Part shown: piece after piece, positions 52,862 to 64,000 of the stretch
Layout: every line of letters starts with the position of its first letter
Position numbering within the stretch: the first letter of the stretch is position 1
DNA from: Macrophomina tecta
Lineage: Eukaryota > Ascomycota > Dothideomycetes > Botryosphaeriales > Botryosphaeriaceae
Reading direction: 5' to 3'
NCBI GenBank assembly: GCA_024180945.1
Contig: JAKSGN010000020.1
Span: 248,001 to 312,000, forward strand
DNA: 64,000 nucleotides
Notes under the pieces: model-generated
Databases searched by the model: none
Told to the model about the DNA's origin: nothing
What the model saw: the letters and a program-made list of their open reading frames with translations, nothing else
Program-made: the position numbers and the translations under genes

Positions 52862-54827
52862 ATGGCCGACTCGGACGGAGAGTATGTCTACGGCTCCGAT
52901 GATGAGAACACCGCCGGTGGCTCCTCCGCTGCGGGCGGTGCGAACAAGGGCAAGGGCCGTGCCAACGGGCAGACGTCGCGTCGCTGGGAGCAGGGCGTGC
53001 AGGCGGACGCGCACGCGCTGAAAGAAGGCGCCGATGGGAAGCTGCTGCCAGACGAGGAGGACAATCCCGAGGCTAAGAAGAGAAAGAGGTAAGAGTTTCC
53101 CGGGATCTTTTCTTTCTCCTCATTCCTGCTTCTTTTCACTCCATCTGGGAAACGGACGACGAGCGGTACCTTGGACGGATACGGTAGTGCATATCTCGGA
53201 GCGCATCTTTTGTTTAGAATGCTTCGATCATGGAGGCGCGGTCGCCGATCTGGAACTCTACAATTTCTTACGATGTGGACGGTTGCGACGGCGAGCACTG
53301 CGAGAAGTCGGGAGGGGGTTGCGAGTACGATCCTGGCCCCAAGCCCTGGGCGAGCATGGAGGAACCTTGGGCATCATGGACGGGAGAAGAAGCACTGCAT
53401 GCTAGGTATTTCTACAGGACTAGCCTAGGAGGAGAACGGGTTCGAGGCAGCACAACCAGGAATTCCACCCCGATTTTGAGAGAAACGACGGTCGCGACCA
53501 ATTTCCAGCTTGAAGACACAGACCGGCCAATCTCCTATTCATGGAATTTTTTTTTTTTTTTTTTCACTCATTTGCTCCAACTTGATATCACCGCTAACAC
53601 ACCCGCAGATTACGACAGGATACGAAGCCCTTCCAGCGTGGTATCATTCGTCACGTTGTCCTCGTCCTGGATCAGTCCGAAGCAATGCTTGATAAAGATT
53701 TCAAGCCAACCCGTTATGCAGCCGTCCTAAAATATGCACAGGAATACGTTCGAGAGTTCTTTGAGCAAAATCCCATCAGTCAGTTATCTGTCATGACTAT
53801 GTATGACGGCCTATGCAACCGCGTAAGCGAGCTCAGTGGAAACCCCAATGATCATATTTCTCCCCTCCAACGGATGCGGGACACCAGGAATCCTAATTAT
53901 CAAGACCCAAGAGGCAGCCCATCATTACAAAATGCTCTGGAACAAGCACGGGCGGCGTTATACCATACACCCAGTCACGGAACCCGGGAAGTCATTATCA
54001 TTCTTGGTGCTCTACTATCTCTGGACCCTGGCGATATCTTCAAGACCATTGCGAACTGCGTCAAGAACAACGTTCGGGTCAACATAATCGGAATGGGTGG
54101 CCGATTGAAGATCTGCCAGGAGATATGTTCCAGGACAAACGGCGGTGACGAGTCGGCCTACGTCGTTGCTGTTGATCAGCTTCATTTTCGAGACCTACTT
54201 CTAGCAACAACCACTCCGCCAGTCATCCGCCAAACGACGGCCCAAGCAGCTGGCAATCCGGCCTCGTTGCTCAAGATGGGCTTTCCATCGCGTGTTGAGG
54301 AGAGCGCTCCCACGATATGTGCCTGCCACGGTACACTCACGCGCGGTGGATACCTCTGCTCGCAATGCCAGGCTAAAGTCTGCAGTCTGCCTACAACCTG
54401 CCCCTCCTGCAACCTCACGCTCATCCTCTCCACCCACCTCGCTCGCAGCTACCACCACCTATTCCCGCTCAAGAACTGGAGGGAGGTCACGTGGGAACGC
54501 GCGCGCCAGGTCGGCAGCACCGAGTGCAAATCCTGCCTCACGCCTTTTCCGCCCTTGCCCGCCAGGTCCGCAGCCGCGAAGAAAGCTGCAACCGCAAATG
54601 GGGAGCAGCACGGGGCGCCGGGCACGAAAAATACCGAGGGCGTGGGCGCGAGCGAGAGCTCGAGGTACGAGTGCGAGGACTGCAGGAACCATTTCTGTGT
54701 GGATTGCGACGTTTACTGTCACGAGATCGTGCATAATTGCCCGGGGTGCTTGAGTCAGATGCCGGTCGAGGAGCAGGATGGCGGTGGAGCTGGAGCTGCT
54801 GTCGCCGCTGCTTCGAATGGCGCATAG
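52862..54827 (+). CDS. SSL1: TFIIH core subunit Ssl1 (p44)
   Basis: Ssl1/p44 is a core TFIIH subunit that stimulates the Rad3/XPD helicase in transcription initiation and nucleotide excision repair. Exon 1 (52862-53088) and exon 2 (53609-54827) give 481 aa. Residues 1-75 are acidic then basic and disordered (MADSDGEYVYGSDDENT). A von Willebrand A-type domain follows at about 80-255, with FQRGIIRHVVLVLDQSEAML, REFFEQNPISQLSV and NNVRVNIIGMGGRLKIC. Downstream lie zinc-binding Cys clusters: ICACHGTLTRGGYLCSQC, then CSLPTTCPSCNLTL, and at the C-terminus the RING-like YECEDCRNHFCVDCDVYC and NCPGC. The 520-nt intron is about ten times the local norm and contains an 18-T run near its 3' end. It ends CGCAG with a CGCTAAC branch site. 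Confidence 0.95.
53089..53608 (+). other. Unusually long SSL1 intron
   Basis: 520 nt, from GTAAGA to CCGCAG. It includes a stop-free stretch of over 100 codons from 53230, but joining it would break the family continuity from KRKR to LRQDTKPFQRG. Confidence 0.75.
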
Positions 54828-55838
54828 AATGAGAGAGAAGAGCATTGGGCGACGTGAAGATGAACTCACCGCTCTCCTTACCCACTTTTCTTCATCGCCA
54901 ATTTTCATTGATTGCTGCAAAACATCTCATGGCACGGTGGCGCTAAACTCACGGCGTTTTTCTTTTTGGGTTGAAGGTTTGGCGCGAGCCCGGATTGGGT
55001 AAACGAAGGGTTGTGCAAGCGGGAATGAGAGCATGAACGAACGCGCATTTTTCTTTTGCTGATACAGAAGACAAAAAGGTATGGGGGGTTGGCATATTGT
55101 TAGGCGCAAAAAGAAAGAGAGAAACTTAAGATTATCGTTTTTTCCTCGTCAATTGCTGGCGAAACAGGGCGAGAGATGTGGTGCATGGGCGGTGGTGTGT
55201 TGCACGCTTAGCGATCATGAAAAATCGAAAGAATCTCATTGAGCGGCGCTGTGAGGCGGGCGTGGTTTACTTGCGACTTTCTTACAGTGTTACAGGGAGA
55301 GCTGCGAATTCCAGGCTTGTCTGCTTATGGTTTTTGTGAACTGTGCGACGCTGGTCAAGGGGCAAACGCACGCGGCTGTCGATTTTCGCCTGTGAGTACG
55401 CCAAGCATCTCACAGCCTTAGCCCACCGCTTTCACCGCGGTACTGGTACCAGAGCCTAGCTCGGCGAACAAGTGCTGCCGCCTCGTCCAGCGTTGCCCGT
55501 AGATCCAAGCTCCGTAGTTGCCAGTCTGAAGCAGCATGTCCCATTTATCCAGAAAACTCATACTACACGTTTCTTCTAATCAACATAAATGAATCTTAAG
55601 CATCCCATAGAAACCAGAGAATACCGACCCTACTTCTTCTGCGCCGCAAGCCAGCCCCCCTCCACAGCACCATGGATTGCCTCAGCGGCGGACTCGAGTG
55701 TATGGCCACTAAAATCGTGCACAACCCCAGCCCCGCTGCACCCTCAGACATCCCCCCCCCCATCCCCCTCCAATCCATCAACGGGCTCACAACCCACCAG
55801 CGTGACCTAACAGCACCCCACACCATCCATTCTCCTCC

Positions 55839-55871
<33 letters not shown>

Positions 55872-56342
55872 AAAACACCGCAAGCGCGCCAACGCCGACG
55901 CCGACACCAACAATAACAAGACCAACAAAATAAAACATCCACAAAAACATCACCTACTTCATCAAGCTCGCCGGCCGCCTCTCCACCGCCGCGCGCATAC
56001 AGACTGCGGTCAGGCTCCCCACCGCACCCCCCCTGGTCCTCGGCTCGGTGACCACGGCGCCTTCGCGCTCTTCTGCCAGTAGGAACGCTCCAAGCCTTCT
56101 AGAAGGCCGGCCGTGGCTCTTAAGTGCAACGAAAGCGCCTTGCTAATAGGATCCCCAACCAAACACTGAGAGCGCCTGTCTATACACACTCCAGTCCATG
56201 CAAATAGAACGCCGTAAGGTAGAATGGAACCTCGGCATGCGCAAAATGCAGACAGCGTGCCATGTACAGAGAGCAATCTCAGCGTACGGAGATGACTATC
56301 GGAGCCAATCATTGGAGGCGTAGGATCTGGACCGGTCCTTTC
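54828..56342. other. Intergenic region, no confident gene
   Basis: About 1.5 kb between SSL1 and the NLR-like gene, which converge. A CTC/TCC trinucleotide run lies at 55832-55864. Frames at 55672-56082 (+) and 56010-56312 (-) have no recognisable motif. Confidence 0.5.
55832..55864 (+). repeat. (CTC)n trinucleotide microsatellite
   Basis: About eleven tandem CTC triplets in intergenic DNA. Confidence 0.85.
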
Positions 56343-59300
56343 TCAAAGCTCAAGAGTCTCTCCAGGCCGAAGGAAGTCACGGAGATGCCTCCCTTGATGG
56401 TCGAGTTCGTCAAACCCCTCCGGCCAAATCCTCCTGAGCTCCCGCACGATGTCCGGCTGCCAGTCTGTACTTGTCATTTGAGCGGCAGCGTGAAAAACGG
56501 TCTGACCACTGGGCCCGATGTGCTTGATGTGCCTCTCGATCCCAGGCCTGCGGCACAGCAGCCTCACCATTTCCAGATCGCCTCGCTCGGCAGCCAAGCC
56601 GACCGACTGGTGCTGGCTCTTTCGACCGCGGTCCTCCAGGAGGGCTTTGGCCAGCTTCGGTTGCTTGTCCGCCAGTGCGAAGAGCGTGCGGACGACTGAG
56701 TGGCAACCGTACGAGACGGCACTGCAGAGAGCCTCGGGACCCCACTTGATGAGTTGCGGCAGGAGGGCCGGGATGACTCTAGAGAAGAACTTCTCCCATT
56801 CTGCTGCACGAGCTGCTCGCGCGGCTGCTCCGTTGTCCCGAAGCTCGCCATCATTGAAGCCCTTGCCGCGGCGGACCTCCTCGTTTGTAGAACTCCAGAA
56901 CGACTCTTCCGGGTTGCAGATGGCCATGAGCTTCGTGAAGACGGACAGCTCGTGCAGAGTCCTGCCGGACTTGGCGAAGATCTTCGTCGCCAGCGAAAAC
57001 TGGTCGGTATAGAGAGCCGTCTCAATGGCTGCTTCGGCGGACGAACGATGGAAGTATGGAGCCTTGAATATGTCTGGCCGTTGTAACAGCGCGTCGGCCA
57101 GTGAGTGCAAATTGAGCTTCACGGCTATAACGAATGGATCGAGTCGAGAAGTCTCTGGAAGGAAACCATTCTCTGCGCAGCCGATCGACGGATGGCGGTA
57201 AGCCTCTGTCCAGTTTTTCAGCAAACTGGAGCCTGGCTTGCAGATGAGAATAGCGTCGTTGAGCTGCTGCGGAGTGGGGTTGGAGCACTTCGAGAGGTGC
57301 CAGTGCCATGCGCTAGCGGCGTAGTTGAAAAACTCCGCCTTTCTGCTCTCAGGCACGCTAGAGTTTCTCGAGAAGTCGGCATGGAGGATGTAGCGAATGC
57401 ATTTGCTTGCGAGCTGCCCGTGAATCCGGGTCTGGCGCTCCCCAGCGGCCTCTGATTCCTGTGATCCGGAGGAAGAGTCCCAGGAACGAGGGCTTCTTTG
57501 GATAATGAGTTCCCTAAGCGATGGGTGGACAAGTGTCACAGCGGCGCTTGCGTGCTTGTCTTTGGCGGCCTTTTCAGTGGCATTATCGGTGAACCAGCAG
57601 GTTTCTGCTTTGGGGACCTCTTCAATAGCGAAGAATACGCGACACATATCCAGGAGTGCTTCTCCTTCACCGGACTGGAGCTTAGGGAGCGTCTCTCCTC
57701 CATGGCTCACATTCAGCGCATTGGAAAAAGCCAGTTCAGACGCCGTGACGTGTCGCGGGGAAAAGGCCACAAACTCCAGAGATTCGTCGAGCGCCGTAAC
57801 TTCACCCTCTCGTCTCAAGACTTGCTCCCGGAGTTTGCCCCATACATGGGGTATCTTGGAACCGTCAGAAGGGGCTTGCTCGATGGCCTGCAAAAGCTCT
57901 TCGATGGGCGGAAGGTGAAGGGCATTCGCCAGCATATCGACGTATTTAAGGATGAGAAATACCCATAACGCTGATCCCTTGGCACTTGTAGCAGTCCTTT
58001 CGATCAGGCGCCGGCGATCAGACTCCGGGACGCGACGGCTGCGCGGCCGCTGGAAAAACTTGTTCCGTACCAAATGGACGGCAATCCGGCGAGCCTCGTC
58101 CTGAGACAGCTGCATAGTGAAGGTTTTGCCCGGTACCAAATCCTTCACGAGGCTATCGTGGCGGGAGGAGAGGAATAGCTTGCAACCACTGTCCAACGGA
58201 GAGAGTTTGGTGAAGAAGTCATGGATGTCTTGAAGAGAGTCGTAAGGCAGCTCGTCCAGGGAATCGATGATGAAGTATACCTGCTTTGTTGCAGCTTTGA
58301 TGAGGGCTACAAGGTGCTTCCTCAGCTTGGCAGGGCTCCAGGCCTGCTTCTGCCAATCCATGGTAGTGTCCTCGCTGAGCAGTTTCTTGTATGAGTCGTA
58401 CAAGCTCCACTCCGAGGAGAGCAGCTGCAAGAGGCAACTGCGGTAGAGATGCGCGGTGTTGTCTCTCTCGGCGTCATTGCAGCAAAAATAGCTGCAGACG
58501 GTGTTGCCTCGGGATGCGAGCAGCTCGGCCACATATCCAGTGAGCATCATCTTTCCACAACCTTTGTCTCCAAACATGGTGAGGAATTTACCGTTGGCGG
58601 ATTCAGACTGAAGCCATTCCTCGAACTCTGGCGTCTTTTGCACCCATTCGCAGCTGCCCTGAGCACGCTCCTTCGGTTGCGACATGAGCTCTGCCGTGCG
58701 GCCAGCCCCAAGCAGCTCTATGACTAGAGACTAGTTAGAGAGAGAATAGAAAATGAGAGTGCACATAACCTTACTGTGCTGCTTGGTCATGCCCTCTTCC
58801 ATCCGACGAACTGCCATGAATGTCTCAATATCGACGTCCTGGAGTAGTCGGCCCCAATGCTCAAGGAAGGCCTCGACGGCTTCGATAATGGCATCGCGGC
58901 GAGTCTCGAGCATGCGAGTAAAATGCTTGTTGTTCAGGACCTCAACCAACTCGTAGCTAAATTTCAACATACAGTAATAGCAGTTCACAAGGTCCTGAAG
59001 CAGTCAGTACGTGCGTAGTTACGGCGGATCATTTCTAGCCCTACATCTTGAAGGTGATCGGGCTCCTTCGAGCTTTCAGCAAGAACATCGCATCGGCATA
59101 GCAAGGGAACAAGGTCTATGAGGCGTTCCAACTGAGAATCCAACTCATTTGAGTGTGTTGCGAAGTTGATGACGGCCTGTAAGTCTGATTAGCAGATCCA
59201 CCGATGATCAAACCGGAAGGGGTGATCATGGGGTATTTTCGCAACGCGGTAGCCGGCCATGCAGAGAGGGCAAGGGTCAGGACACAGCTGCATGTACGTA

Positions 59301-59862
59301 CGGACAAGCCTAAACCGGCTAGCTGGCAGATAACAGGGGCAGCCCCTGTTGGGTCAAGTCCGGCAAAGATTTTTCCAAGCTCAGTGGCTTGTCGAGCACG
59401 TTCGAGGACGGGGCCGGACTTTTGGATTCTCCTCCGCGTCGAATCCGTTTCGCGGTGGGCTGCGTTCTCTTGGCCGAGATTACTGAAGAAGATGCGGAAA
59501 TCCTGTGACTTTTTCGAATTGATCAAGCTTTGTTGTTCCGGATCAAGTTTCGCGAATGCCTTCTCATACGCAGACGTTTGGCGGGCCTTGATGCCGCTGA
59601 TTCTGTCGCATGGTGTGGCAGGATTTTGGGCTTTGCCAAGGGACGCGTCTGGCGGGGAGGAGGCATCCTTCTCGACCGTGTTAGCCGCGTCGAAAAGTAG
59701 AAGATGAGGAAGAGGATGGTCTGGGGCGGGACCAAACCTACGGTTTTGTTTGCAGCTCCTTTTACAAGCGATCCGCTACAGGAGAAAGAATCATGTCAGC
59801 TCAGTGAGTCGAGGGCGCAGAATGGGGAGGCACCCGCCCTCGTCCTTCGGCAGAACTAGCAT
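56343..59862 (-). CDS. NLR-like STAND protein: helical N-domain, NACHT, ankyrin-like
   Basis: Fungal NLR-like proteins are intracellular signal ATPases often linked to heterokaryon incompatibility and defence. My model has six exons (59862-59834, 59775-59742, 59670-59302, 59176-59045, 58994-58770, 58730-56343) and 1058 aa; the first two short exons are uncertain. Residues 25-265 are helical, with an uncharacterised N-domain (YEKAFAKLDPEQQSLINSKK, LVNCYYCMLKFSYELVEVLN). The NACHT region has a P-loop GDKGCGKMML at 317-326, where Met replaces the usual Ser/Thr after Lys, and Walker B VYFIIDSLDEL near 415-424. A sensor-like LFLSSRHDSLV follows. The C-terminal 350 residues include ankyrin-like units (VSYGCHSVVRTLFALADKQP; AAERGDLEMVRLLCRRPGIE; GQTVFHAAAQM). 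No effector domain such as HeLo or lipase is recognised. It converges with SSL1. Confidence 0.8.
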
Positions 59863-60792
59863 GAGCGCGGTTTCTCAGTCTGGACAACGACCACCAGTGG
59901 GAGTTGGGCGATGGCGTCTGGATAATAAGCATCAATCCCGAAGGCCAGCAAAACGCAGCTTGAGGCGGAATTGCTTACGCGAGATTCGGGCTTTCCCTTC
60001 CAGCCCATTATCGCAGCAGCAGGCAAGAACGTTAGCCACGACGCAGTGCAAGCAGTCGATGAGATGTGTAGAATGGCGAATGGTTGAATCGGCAGCGTAG
60101 CCCTATCGGCAGGCTTTGGAGAAAAGCGGCATATATAGACAAGAGGCTAGATGGGCAGGTTGATATTGTCCGGAGCAAAAAGACAGATCAGGCGCACGCG
60201 TTGGCTGGATGCACGATGAAATCAACATGTTGGGCTGGCCGGAAGGCTTGCTGGAGCACATTTGTCAAGGCATGGACGGGGAAGACGTGGTTGGCCGAAT
60301 GCCATCGAGACGGGCGTGGAGGACGGGAGGACATTGCAGTGCAGTGGACAAGGTTGGCCGTACAGGCAAGGCAGCAACCGAAACGAGGTCTCCCTCTCAG
60401 AACTCGTCCGACGTGACGCACGACTGCGCCGTGCAGGGAGACGATGTTGGTACCGTGCAAGCAGACAGCTCGAGAGCGCGTCAGTCTCGAGGCTTCTGAC
60501 CAGGAGCCCCAAGGCGCAGCAGGCGAGCGGATGTATCATGTAACCGGTTGCTGAGGCAGTGATCCGGCAACAGACCAGAGGGTTGCCAACACCTGTCGCC
60601 CAGCTCGTGCGTCTTTACACGAAAGGCCAACAGATGCTTGTGTCGCTGGCTTTGTGTCTCGTGCTGCTCCACGCTCTGGGGCAGGGCCACAGCGATGACT
60701 AAGCGGCACTAGCGCCCGCGGACAAGCCGCCGTTCTGCACCAGCTTTTCGTGCTCCGGCAACGACTTCACAGCCAACTCTCGCGCCGCAACG
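59863..60792. other. Intergenic region, no gene seen
   Basis: About 930 bp between the divergent NLR-like and methyltransferase genes. Many overlapping frames exist on both strands with no motif or splice coherence. If the NLR first exons are wrong, its true start may lie here. Confidence 0.45.
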
Positions 60793-61551
60793 ATGACGGA
60801 ACTCAGCGACCCCGATTTCTGGAACGAGCGCTACACCAGGTCTGACGGCGAGAACCCCACGCACGAGTGGTTCAAGACGTTTGCCGCGCTCGAGCCCTAC
60901 TTCGAGAAGCACCTCTTCGCCGCCCGGCCCGCAGATGCAAGCCCCCGCATCATGCACCTTGGCTCCGGTGACAGCGTAAGTGCCCCGTCTCCTTTCCGCT
61001 CTCAACTGCCCGCGTTCCGATGCTCACCATCTCACGTGCTTCCGCAGACGGTCCCGGCCGGTCTCGCCAAGCGGGGGTACAAGAACCAACTCTGCCTGGA
61101 CTTCTCGGCCGTCGTTGTGGAGCTGATGTCGACGAGGCACGCCGCGCTCGGCGGCATCGAGTGGAGACAGGCCGACGTCCGCGACATGCCTGAGATCCCC
61201 GATGCCTCAGTCGATGTTGCGTTTGACAAAGGCACCATGGACGCCATGATCCACGGCAGCCCTTGGTCGCCTCCAGACGATGTCACCGAGAACACCGGCA
61301 AGTACCTGAAAGAGGTGCGCAGCTCCAGCAGTCCTCTCCATCCGCCCTGCTGATCATCTTTGAAAAAGGTCTTCCGCACCTTGAAGGCCGACGGCGTCTT
61401 CCTCTACATCACCTACAGACAGCCCCATTTCATGAAGCCTTTGCTGAACTCAAACGGCATCTGGGACCTCGAAATGGATGTTCTCTCCGGCGGAGAGAGC
61501 TCCTTTGACTACTACGGCTTCATCCTGAGGAAAAAGAAAACGGATCCATGA
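60793..61551 (+). CDS. SAM-dependent methyltransferase, eEF1A-KMT4/METTL13-like
   Basis: The closest family methylates lysine in elongation factor eEF1A, in the cytosol. Three exons (60793-60975, 61048-61314, 61369-61551) give 210 aa. The start region SDPDFWNERYTRSD and THEWFKTFAALEPYF is the typical N-terminal motif (Y/FW..RY...EW). SAM-binding motif I is IMHLGSGDS at an exon end; LCLDFSAVVVELMSTRH is motif II with the acidic residue. ADVRDMPEIPDASVDVAFDK and GTMDAMIHGSPW are the post-motif signatures of this subfamily, followed by VFRTLKADGVFLYITYRQPH. Motif I here is GSGDS rather than the commoner GCGNS. The exact substrate is inferred from family only. Confidence 0.88.
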
Positions 61552-62979
61552 AATCCGAAGAATCAAAAATAAAGAAGAAGAAAAAACACCTCCTCGCGAG
61601 CCATCCGCCTCGCCTTTTTAGTGATGCCTATGTTCAAGTTTGCACCCATACCTGTGTCAAGAGCCGGCAGAGTCTCCCCAGACACCAAGCAGATGACAAC
61701 TCGGCCCGCTAAATTGAGCGCGCCTGGCACTGACCGAGTTTTCCCGGTAAATGTGTCCGCTGCTCTGCTGAGGACCGACTTCGACGTGCTGAGAGGCCCG
61801 AATTCCGCTTGGAGGGTGCTTGGATAAGCTTGTCATGAAGCTGGTCAAGGTATATCCTCCACTTGGCCTTTCTAGCTCAGTGTTGCGAATTCCAGCATCA
61901 CGGTCCGCCCCACATTGCACAGTAGTCAACAGAAGCAGCTGGCTGGGAAGAAGTTTACTGCGGATACTCGCAGAGGAGACGGCAATTGTCTGGTATTTCG
62001 GTCAAAGAACTTGACCATCTACACTAAAACTCCCCCGTACCGATCAGTCTCGGGCCATCTTGGTTTCTGCTTCAGGGAATATTGATATGCCTTATACCGA
62101 AGGAACTGCCGATCGCGGAAACTGACGAGGATGGACGCGCAGCGCTCCTGTCGGACAACCTCCGTATCCGGCGGGAAATGGCCTCAACGTGAACGCGCCG
62201 CTACTCAAAGCCTGGTTGCCGGCTCTCGGCTGCCGGCTTTCGGTCGCGGGTACTTGTCCTGCCAATCCTTTGCCCAATCGGTTTGGTGGAGATTGGGGTA
62301 TAGGATGTCTCCCCACGGAGCCTCCGCATCAAGTTCTTGGTGCCAAGAAAGTTCAAACTTCTGGGTGTGAGTGAAGGACCCACAAAAAGTTGCAAGCAGC
62401 TGATCAAGTTTATGTTCGGGAGTGATGGGCCAAGTCTCGTCGCGGCAGTGCTTCTGGGCGGCAGAGGCGCCGGGTAACCAGCATGTGAGAAACATTTGCG
62501 GAAGCTTATCACCACTCCCGGGGCCCCAGCCGGATCGGGAGCCGTGCCAAGGCTCCGCTTGCTTACTTCCAAGACTCCGCTCCACTCTCCTGCCACGCAA
62601 TGTGCTCCGTTTCCGATCTCACTACTCGCTCGCTACTTTCTTGTCCTCTTGTCCTGTTACTCGCCCCTAACGGTGCCAAGAGCCCCTCGATGACGCCCAT
62701 CTGTCCCCGATTGTCGGCCTGTTTCCGCCTGTACGCTTCATCTTCGCAATGATGTCTGCCGAGCTCTCGCCCAGCTACGGCCCATGGGGAGGATTTCTTG
62801 TCCTCTTAGGCTCCCCCACGGGTTAGCCTGTCAGCTCCAACCCCATGGTCATGTATTAAAAGCTGGATGAGACCCAATTTTCTCTCTCCTGCGCGCAGTA
62901 ATTTGCTGTTCCATCTTCTTTGCAGATCCGTCGCCCTGATTGCCATCACCTCGATTGACAGTCACGGCCTTCCATCACC
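61552..62979. other. Intergenic region, no gene seen
   Basis: About 1.4 kb. Open frames at 62201-62600 (-) overlap in two phases and have no motif. The last 120 bp before 62980 look like the leader of the MFS transporter. Confidence 0.5.
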
Positions 62980-63982
62980 ATGCCTCCTCCCCATGCGGAT
63001 GTGGAGGCGCCGGAGCCGAAGTCCACCATTCCCATCAGCTCCGCCTCGTCGACGGGCAGCAAGTCCGGAGAAGGTACAGCCCATGTGGAGCAGGCCGATG
63101 GCGAGAGGCGTCCGAGTGTTGCAGCCCTCCTGCGTAACCCCTTAGCTGGTAGGACAGAAGAGGATGTCCTTGCTGAGGTCGATGCTTGGGTCGAGGAGAA
63201 AGGTCTACAGGACTCACGCGACGCCTTCCGTAAGGGTGCTCTCCTTGCGCGTGTTCAGCAACGTGATGACGGCTTCGAGAGTGTCTCCGCGCTTAGCGAA
63301 GAGGAGAAGGGCCTGCTCCGACATGAGGTCAACCACAGGTGGAGCCAACCTTTCATGCTCTACTTCCTGGTTGTCTTGTGTGCTGGCTCCGCTATTGTGC
63401 AAGGCATGGATCAAACGTCTGTCAATGGCGCCCAGGTTTGGCAACCCTTCACTCCATGTACATACACATCAATACTGACGCTGCGAAGCTCTTCTACTTT
63501 GATGAGTTCGGCATCACAAATGTATGGCAACAAGGCCTCCTTAATGGAGCTCCATACCTGTGCTCATGCTTAATCGGATGCTGGACCAATGCTCCTCTCA
63601 ATAAATACTTCGGACGCCGTGGAACCATCTTCATCTCTTGTTTCATTTCCTTTGCGACCGGTTTCTGGATGGCCGCCGCCGATAGCTGGTACAATCTGCT
63701 CATTTCCCGCTTTGCACTGGGTTTCGCCGTCGGTGCCAAGTCCAGTACCACGCCCGTCTATGCGGCGGAATCAGCGCCGAAGACCATCCGCGGAGCCTTG
63801 ACCATGATGTGGCAAATGTGGACAGCGTTTGGCATCATGCTGGGGTTTGTCGTCTCAGTCGCATTCCAACATACGGATTTCTTGGGCGAGAACTCGCAGT
63901 GGCGCTGGATGCTTGGCTCAACAGCAATCCCGCCTTTCCTCGTTATGATTCAAGTTTACCTTTGCCCCGAAAGTCCGAGATG
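62980..63982 (+). CDS. MFS sugar/polyol transporter, 3' end outside the window
   Basis: A sugar porter family carrier. Exon 1 (62980-63435) and exon 2 (63489-63982) give the first 316 residues; a GTAAGT donor at 63983 shows that the gene continues past the window. The N-terminus is a long cytosolic region of about 125 residues with NPLAGRTEEDVLAEVDAWVE, a motif typical of a large fungal sugar/inositol-like transporter group. TM1 has VVLCAGSAIVQGMDQTSVNG, followed by FGITNVWQQGLLNGAPYLCS, then NKYFGRRGTIFISCFISF, ISRFALGFAVGAKSSTTPVY and PESPRW in the central loop. Substrate cannot be told. Its sequence differs clearly from the transporter at 23390-25191, so these are not recent duplicates. 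Confidence 0.88.
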
Positions 63983-64000
63983 GTAAGTTGGTTGTGTTGC

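Noticed and set aside
53230..53730. A 166-codon plus-strand frame overlapping the SSL1 intron and second exon
   Set aside because: Joining it breaks SSL1 family continuity, and its end is poly-Phe encoded by the T run before the splice acceptor.
55672..56082. A Pro/His-rich 136-codon plus-strand frame
   Set aside because: Composition is driven by the CTC microsatellite and C-rich DNA; no relatives or splice sites recognised.

Overview
The window is nuclear DNA of a filamentous ascomycete (Pezizomycotina). The gene set (CHS7, MUS7/MMS22, CRT10, Zn2Cys6 regulator, NACHT-ankyrin protein, cutinase, GPI-type wall protein), the many short spliceosomal introns (mostly 45-75 nt, GT-AG with CTAAC/CTGAC-like branch points) and the compact spacing all fit. 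A Dothideomycetes-like black fungus is my guess, but nothing here proves the class. No rRNA, tRNA or CRISPR array was recognised. Exon boundaries are my own manual calls, made by reading-frame continuity, splice signals and family conservation. Spliced lengths were checked to be multiples of three.

Layout. 0.3-12.5 kb: SEC17 (alpha-SNAP, -), mitochondrial GatC/Gta3 (+), an orphan protein (-), a small membrane-anchored protein (-) head to head with the intronless 2347-aa MUS7/MMS22 DNA repair gene (+). 12.5-20.6 kb: an accessory stretch with a CE5 cutinase-type esterase (-), an intact hAT DNA transposon with 20-bp TIRs and a perfect 8-bp target duplication, and a secreted eight-Cys, Thr-rich, probably GPI-anchored protein (-). 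20.6-27.4 kb: a Zn2Cys6 transcription factor (-), an MFS sugar transporter (-) and, divergent from the transporter, an AnmK/levoglucosan-kinase family sugar kinase (+). 28-31.5 kb: two lineage-specific single-TM proteins. 31.9-47.8 kb: PEX11 (-), M1 aminopeptidase (+), mitochondrial coproporphyrinogen oxidase HEM13 (+), Na+/H+ antiporter NHA1 (-), CRT10 (-) and a DUF255/thioredoxin-fold SSP411-like protein (+). 47.8-54.8 kb: a gene-poor 3 kb with a TG microsatellite, then CHS7 (+) and TFIIH subunit SSL1 (+). 56.3-64 kb: an NLR-like NACHT-ankyrin protein (-), an eEF1A-lysine-methyltransferase-4-like enzyme (+) and a second MFS sugar transporter (+), cut by the window end.

Most genes are unrelated housekeeping functions. 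The one set that looks like a functional unit is the regulator-transporter-kinase trio at 20.6-27.4 kb. It could be a small module for uptake and phosphorylation of an anhydro-sugar such as levoglucosan or anhydroMurNAc. The other items worth attention are the intact hAT element, an 8-nt microexon in CHS7, a GC-AG intron in the aminopeptidase, a stop-free 66-nt intron in the sugar kinase, and an NLR whose P-loop lacks the usual Ser/Thr.
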